Source of the DNA: Acidimicrobiia bacterium
GTDB taxonomy: Bacteria; Actinomycetota; Acidimicrobiia; Spongiisociales; ZC4RG35
Assembly: GCA_029865445.1 (NCBI GenBank)
Contig: JAOUGY010000152.1
Coordinates: forward strand, 1 to 8,608
Length of the DNA stretch: 8,608 nucleotides
Direction: 5' to 3'
Shown here: piece after piece, positions 4,913 through 8,608 of the stretch
Numbering within the stretch: position 1 is the stretch's first letter
Layout: each line of letters begins with the position of its first letter
Made by a program: the position numbers and the translations under genes
Notes under the pieces: model-generated
What the model saw: only the letters and a program-made list of their open reading frames with translations
Told to the model about the DNA's origin: nothing
Database searches by the model: none

Positions 4913-7068
4913 CGACGAACACCCAGTGTCACGGTCCTCGAATCGGATGCGAGGTGCCCCGACCCGTCGTCGACGGTCGCGATCACTTCGACTTCGGCGC
5001 CGTCGGGAACGTCCGAGTTGTCCCAGTACACCCGATATGGGGCCGCATCATCTGTCCCGACGACCACCGGCTCGGCTCCGTCGACCATCACCGCAAACGT
5101 CACCTCGGCGAATCGAGAGTCCGAGAGCTCGGCCTCCAGGCGATATCGGAACGTGGGGATCTCGGACCCCTTGGGTCGCACGATCGACACCTCGACCGCG
5201 CCGGCGGGCACGGCGACCGGCGCTTCCGCCCTCAGAACCACTGCCGACATGGGCGGCACGGGGACGACGAGGTCGCCGTTCCCTTCCGACGTCAGCCGGG
5301 CGTCGGACCGAAGCGAGACGAACTCGGTACCCGGCGACACGGTGGGGACCCGGGCAGGCACCTCGAGGGTCGAGTTGTTGGCGACCACCACATATTCGAT
5401 GCGCTCGGACCGATCGATGCGAGAGAAACCGAAGAGCGGGCCGTCGAGCTGGTGAACGATCTGGGCGCCCGTGCGGAGAGCCTGATGCTCACGTCTCAGG
5501 GCGCTCAACTCGGTGATCCACCGGTAGAGCGGATGGTTCGGGTCGAAGTTGTCGACTGCAGGAGACAGATCCGACCCGAGATTGTTGTCATCGGAGTACT
5601 CGGGCACGTCGGAGCCGAACATGGTCTGGCGGGCGAGCTGATCTCCCCCGGATCCTGTGAAGCCCTGTTCGTCGCCGTAGTACACGACGGGCACACCCCT
5701 CGTGAGGAACAACAGATCGAATCCGAGCTTCATCCTGTCCACGAGAGACGCCTCGTCCGCCGTCGGGTTGGCGACCGCGATCTGGTACCCCATTCGACCC
5801 ATGTCGTGATTGCCGAAGAACTTCACCTGCATCGATGCGTTGGAGTCGACGTCCGTGAACCAGTCGTCATTGTCGAACGCCTCGCCGAGAGCCGACCCGG
5901 GGGCACCGCCCGCGACATATCGTTCGAGGCCGGCTGCGACGATGAAATCGAGCGTGGCGTCGAACCCCAGGTTGGTGAAGCTCGACTGGAAGATCGGATC
6001 CTGGTCGAACACCTCCCCGAACATGAAGAAGTCGTCACGCCCCGCCTCTTCGGCCCGGGCGCGGATGCGGGGAGCGAAGAACTCCCAGAACCCGGAGTCG
6101 ACGTGTTTCACCGTGTCCACCCGGAATCCGTCGACATCGAATCGTTCGATCACCTCTCCATATAGCTCGGTCATGCCCTCCCGGACCAGCGGGTGCTCGG
6201 TGAACAAATCGTCGAGCCCGAAGAAATCACCGAAGAGTGAGGACTCTCCGTTGAACGTCGAATTGCCCCGGTTGTGATAGAGCGTGGGATCGTTGAGCCA
6301 TTCGGGCGACTTCGCCCCAGCATCGGCCTGGTTGGCGAACGTCGGGACATAGGGAAACGACACGGCCGGATCCAGTTCGGGGAATGGGTCGGCGATCGCC
6401 GGGTCGAAAGGATTCGAGTTCACGTCGAGGTATGGCTTCGCCGTCTGGGCGTAGTAGACAAACGACTCGCCCTCGTAGGTGATGACGTCCCCGGTGTGAT
6501 TCACGACGATGTCGAAGTAGACCGACATGCCGGCTGCATGTGCAGCCTGGATGAAGGCCTGCATGTCCGCATCGGAACCGAGGTGTGGGTCGATGTGACT
6601 CCAATCCACCTGCCAGTAGCCGTGATAAGACGACGAGGAACCGTCGATGGAACCGTCGCCCTGCACAAAACGGTTGGTGAACGGAGGCGTGATCCAGATC
6701 GCTTCCACTCCCAGCTCGGCCAGGTACCCGAGCCGCTGTGTCAGACCGACGAGATCGCCTCCCTGGTGGTATGCCTTGTTGTCCGGCAGAAAACCCGTCT
6801 CGAGCGCGCCTCCGTCGAGCCCACCGGAGTCGTTGGTCGGGTCACCGTTTGCGAAGCGGTCGGTCATGACGAAGTAGATGAACTCACCGACGGCCGGATG
6901 ACGCACCGGCGGGGCCACCGGGCCTACGTCCGGGAAGGTCGTGACCGTGGTCGAGGGAGCAGTGGTCGTCGCAACCGGCACCGTCGATGACGCCGGGCTC
7001 CGTGTGCAGGCAGCCGACAGAGCGAGCAGGCCGACGACAGCGGCCCGGCGCCTCCAGCGAGACGTCAT
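4909..7068 (-). CDS. Surface lipoprotein alpha-amylase, glycoside hydrolase family 13, with C-terminal Ig-like domain
   Basis: A 719-residue enzyme expected to cut alpha-1,4 bonds of starch, glycogen or maltodextrins outside the membrane. Residues 1-21 form a lipoprotein signal with an arginine-rich start (RWRRR), a hydrophobic core and a lipobox ending in AAC, so Cys21 would carry the lipid. A Thr/Ser/Pro-rich linker runs to about residue 58. The GH13 barrel follows, with region I DIVVNH (186-191), region II GFRVDTVKH (nucleophile Asp318; the KH pair is typical of alpha-amylases), region III FGEVF (acid/base Glu352) and region IV GNHD (Asp422). A beta domain spans about 530-615, and an Ig-like module about 624-716. 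The start is the ATG at 7066-7068, overlapping the malG stop as ATGA. The same frame is open for 840 bases further upstream, but there it is a shadow of malG. Substrate and subfamily are not settled by sequence alone. Confidence 0.93.
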   Translation of the reverse strand: MTSRWRRRAAVVGLLALSAACTRSPASSTVPVATTTAPSTTVTTFPDVGPVAPPVRHPAVGEFIYFVMTDRFANGDPTNDSGGLDGGALETGFLPDNKAYHQGGDLVGLTQRLGYLAELGVEAIWITPPFTNRFVQGDGSIDGSSSSYHGYWQVDWSHIDPHLGSDADMQAFIQAAHAAGMSVYFDIVVNHTGDVITYEGESFVYYAQTAKPYLDVNSNPFDPAIADPFPELDPAVSFPYVPTFANQADAGAKSPEWLNDPTLYHNRGNSTFNGESSLFGDFFGLDDLFTEHPLVREGMTELYGEVIERFDVDGFRVDTVKHVDSGFWEFFAPRIRARAEEAGRDDFFMFGEVFDQDPIFQSSFTNLGFDATLDFIVAAGLERYVAGGAPGSALGEAFDNDDWFTDVDSNASMQVKFFGNHDMGRMGYQIAVANPTADEASLVDRMKLGFDLLFLTRGVPVVYYGDEQGFTGSGGDQLARQTMFGSDVPEYSDDNNLGSDLSPAVDNFDPNHPLYRWITELSALRREHQALRTGAQIVHQLDGPLFGFSRIDRSERIEYVVVANNSTLEVPARVPTVSPGTEFVSLRSDARLTSEGNGDLVVPVPPMSAVVLRAEAPVAVPAGAVEVSIVRPKGSEIPTFRYRLEAELSDSRFAEVTFAVMVDGAEPVVVGTDDAAPYRVYWDNSDVPDGAEVEVIATVDDGSGHLASDSRTVTLGVRR

Positions 7069-7994
7069 CCCTTGACGGCGCCCTGGGTCAGACCACCGAT
7101 GATCTGTTTCTGGGCAATGAGGAAGGTGATCACGATCGGCAGGGCACCGACCAGTGCGGCAGCCGCCAGTTGCCCCCACTGGGCGGAGTAGTCGCTCTGG
7201 ACGAAGAGGTTGAGCCCCACCGCGAGCGTGTACTGGTCCACTTCCCGGATGAGAAACGTCGCGAGGATCACCTCGGCGAACAGGCCCACGAACGACAAGA
7301 TGAAGATCACTGCGAGTGCCGGGCGGGTGAGGGGAAGGACCACTCTCATGAAGATCTGGAGCGGGCTGGCACCATCCACCTGAGCAGACTCGTCGAGGGA
7401 CTGCGGGATCGTGTCCATGAATCCCTTGATCAGAAACGCGTTGAATCCGATGGCACCGCCGGTGTACACGAAAATCAGATAGAGGTGGGTTCCGAGCCCG
7501 GCCGCAGGCACCACTTCGCCTATCTGCTGGCCGAGAATGAACAACGCCACGAACCCGAGGAACTGTGGGAAGACCTGGACGAGCAACAGGCTCAACAGCC
7601 CCGCCCGCCGGCCTTTGAACCGGAGACGGCTGAACGCAAACGCCGCCAGCGACGCCAAGGCCACGTTCAAGGTGGAGGCGATGATCCCGATCTTCCACGA
7701 CGCGAGAATCCACCGTCCCACCGGATAGAGCGGGTCGGAGAACAGCTTCCGGAAGTTGTCGAAGGTGATCCCGTCCGGGATGAGTTGGGCAGTCTGCAGA
7801 TTGTCGATCGGGTTCACGGCCGCAGATATCACCCATACGACCGGGTACAGCGACACGAACACGCCCGCGACCAGGACGACGTAGCGCCACCCGATCTCGC
7901 GGGCCCAACGGGCGAAAGGCATCTTCCGCCTCGCCGCCGACACCGAGCCTGCGGCGGCGCGGGGCAGTGGAGCAGCACTCTCACGCGTTGCCAT
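7065..7994 (-). CDS. malG: Maltose/maltodextrin ABC transporter permease MalG-like
   Basis: A complete 309-residue permease and the partner of the MalF-like protein encoded just upstream. After a basic, Ala-rich cytoplasmic N-terminus (residues 1-37) it has about six hydrophobic segments, near residues 38-60, 102-122, 132-154, 171-191, 226-249 and 276-296. The EAA loop is at 201-225 (ESAQVDGASP...VLPLTRP), a slightly relaxed form in which the usual EAA is ESA. The C-terminus, GGLTQGAVKG, is the typical MalG ending and is the best evidence for maltodextrin rather than another sugar. The ATG at 7992-7994 has a strong ribosome-binding site four bases upstream. The gene overlaps malF by 14 bases, and its stop shares an ATGA with the start of the amylase gene. 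No ATPase or binding-protein gene is in the window; they may lie upstream or elsewhere in the genome. Confidence 0.94.
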   Translation of the reverse strand: MATRESAAPLPRAAAGSVSAARRKMPFARWAREIGWRYVVLVAGVFVSLYPVVWVISAAVNPIDNLQTAQLIPDGITFDNFRKLFSDPLYPVGRWILASWKIGIIASTLNVALASLAAFAFSRLRFKGRRAGLLSLLLVQVFPQFLGFVALFILGQQIGEVVPAAGLGTHLYLIFVYTGGAIGFNAFLIKGFMDTIPQSLDESAQVDGASPLQIFMRVVLPLTRPALAVIFILSFVGLFAEVILATFLIREVDQYTLAVGLNLFVQSDYSAQWGQLAAAALVGALPIVITFLIAQKQIIGGLTQGAVKG

Positions 7995-8608
7995 AGATCT
8001 CCTCCAGTCTCCTGGTGAACCGGAAGCTGAAAGCCGACATCGCCGCTACCAGCAGGAAGATGATGACCACGATCGCCGACGCCAATCCGAAGTCGGCACC
8101 TCTCCCCGAACGAACCGCCAGGTCGAAGGTGAAGGAGATGAGAATGTCGGTCTCACCGAACGGGACACCGGCACCCGCTACCGGAGGTCCTCCCTGCGTC
8201 AGCAGATAGATCAGCACGAAGTTGTTGAAGTTGAAGGCGAAGGACCCGATGAGCAGCGGGGCGGTCGTCACCAGCAGCAGCGGAACCGTCACGGTACGGA
8301 ACACCCGGAACGGCCCGGCCCCGTCGACACGGGCGGCCTCTTTCAGCTCGGCGGGAATCGCCTGGAGCGCACCGGTGGTGATCAGGAACATGTAGGGGAA
8401 ACCGAGCCACGTGTTCACCATCAACACGGCGACCTTGGCCCAAGTGCCGTCGATCAGCCACGGAACGTCGCCGAAGCCCAATGAGTTGAGCAGTCCGTTG
8501 ACCTGGCCGTAGCGATCGTTCAGGAGCCCTCGCCACACGAGAGCTGAGATGAAGGCGGGAATGGCGTAGGGGATGATGAAGATCGAACGGAACAGCGCCT
8601 TGCCCCGC
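7981..8608 (-). CDS. malF: Maltose/maltodextrin ABC transporter permease MalF-like, 3' part (start outside window)
   Basis: This is the C-terminal part (208 residues visible) of an inner-membrane permease that would pair with MalG to form the channel of a maltodextrin importer. The frame is open through the right window edge, so the start and the first membrane helices are missing. The first visible residues contain the stretch IIPYAIPAFISALVWRGL, a hallmark of MalF proteins. Three further hydrophobic segments follow. The cytoplasmic EAA loop, which docks on the ATPase, is clear: EAARVDGAGPFRVFRTVTVP, encoded around 8280-8340. The protein ends FTRRLEEIYGNA. The stop codon (7981-7983) lies inside the start region of malG, with a 14-base overlap, so the two subunits are probably made in a coupled way. 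Other sugar permeases of the same family share the EAA loop, so maltodextrin specificity rests on the PYAIPAF signature and on the amylase genes next door. Confidence 0.93.
   Translation of the reverse strand, partial: RGKALFRSIFIIPYAIPAFISALVWRGLLNDRYGQVNGLLNSLGFGDVPWLIDGTWAKVAVLMVNTWLGFPYMFLITTGALQAIPAELKEAARVDGAGPFRVFRTVTVPLLLVTTAPLLIGSFAFNFNNFVLIYLLTQGGPPVAGAGVPFGETDILISFTFDLAVRSGRGADFGLASAIVVIIFLLVAAMSAFSFRFTRRLEEIYGNA
7999..8005 (-). promoter_or_regulatory. Ribosome-binding site of malG
   Basis: On the minus strand the sequence reads GGAGGAG followed by ATCT and the ATG of malG, a near-perfect Shine-Dalgarno match. It lies inside the last codons of malF. It is the strongest such site I found at any start in the window and fixes the malG start. 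The downstream genes have much weaker sites and seem to rely on stop-start overlaps. Confidence 0.8.

Noticed and set aside
4307..6165. Long plus-strand frames opposite the glucosidase and amylase genes (382 and 403 residues).
   Set aside because: They are antisense shadows typical of high-GC DNA, with Arg/Asp/Val-rich low-complexity translations and no family motifs, while the minus strand encodes complete enzymes.
7069..7908. Upstream extension of the amylase frame (a 999-residue open frame).
   Set aside because: The added 280 residues are Arg/Pro/Gly-rich shadow sequence overlapping malG, which has clear permease motifs in another frame; the lipoprotein signal at 7068 marks the true start.
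6987..8018. Plus-strand frame of 343 residues opposite malG.
   Set aside because: The highly charged translation without any motif is the antisense image of membrane helices; malG is unambiguous on the other strand.

Overview
The window looks like chromosomal DNA from a high-GC Gram-positive bacterium of the Actinomycetota. Codon third positions are strongly G/C-rich, long shadow reading frames lie opposite every real gene, and the closest remembered matches for the enzymes and the dispersed intergenic repeats are actinobacterial, possibly Acidimicrobiia. That placement is an inference from composition and family resemblance, not a proven identification.

All recognisable genes lie on the minus strand, so the biological order runs from the right edge to the left. 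At the right edge is the 3' part of a malF-like permease (7981-8608, cut by the window). It is followed by malG (7065-7994), a lipoprotein alpha-amylase of family GH13 (4909-7068), a cytoplasmic GH13 alpha-glucosidase (3338-4912) and a cytoplasmic GH13 neopullulanase/cyclomaltodextrinase-like enzyme (1500-3341). The junctions overlap by 14, 4 (ATGA), 4 (ATGA) and probably 4 (TTGA) bases, so these five genes almost certainly form one translationally coupled transcript. A 53-base gap then leads to a secreted protein with a lysozyme/transglycosylase-like domain (301-1446). The last 300 bases (1-300) hold no credible gene. They are a mosaic of short tandem repeats, two inverted GC-rich hairpin elements and a repeated 18-mer.

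The five-gene block reads as a starch/maltodextrin utilisation operon. The surface-anchored amylase would cut starch or glycogen outside the membrane. The MalF-MalG channel would import the oligosaccharides, with a binding protein and ATPase encoded outside this window. The two cytoplasmic GH13 enzymes would open cyclic or branched dextrins and release glucose. The parts most worth a second look are the neopullulanase-like enzyme, which keeps the catalytic triad but deviates at both subfamily signature motifs, the lysozyme-like secreted protein of unknown role, and the repeat mosaic. I see no clear evidence of an entirely new system: no CRISPR array, phage, toxin module or insertion sequence was recognised.
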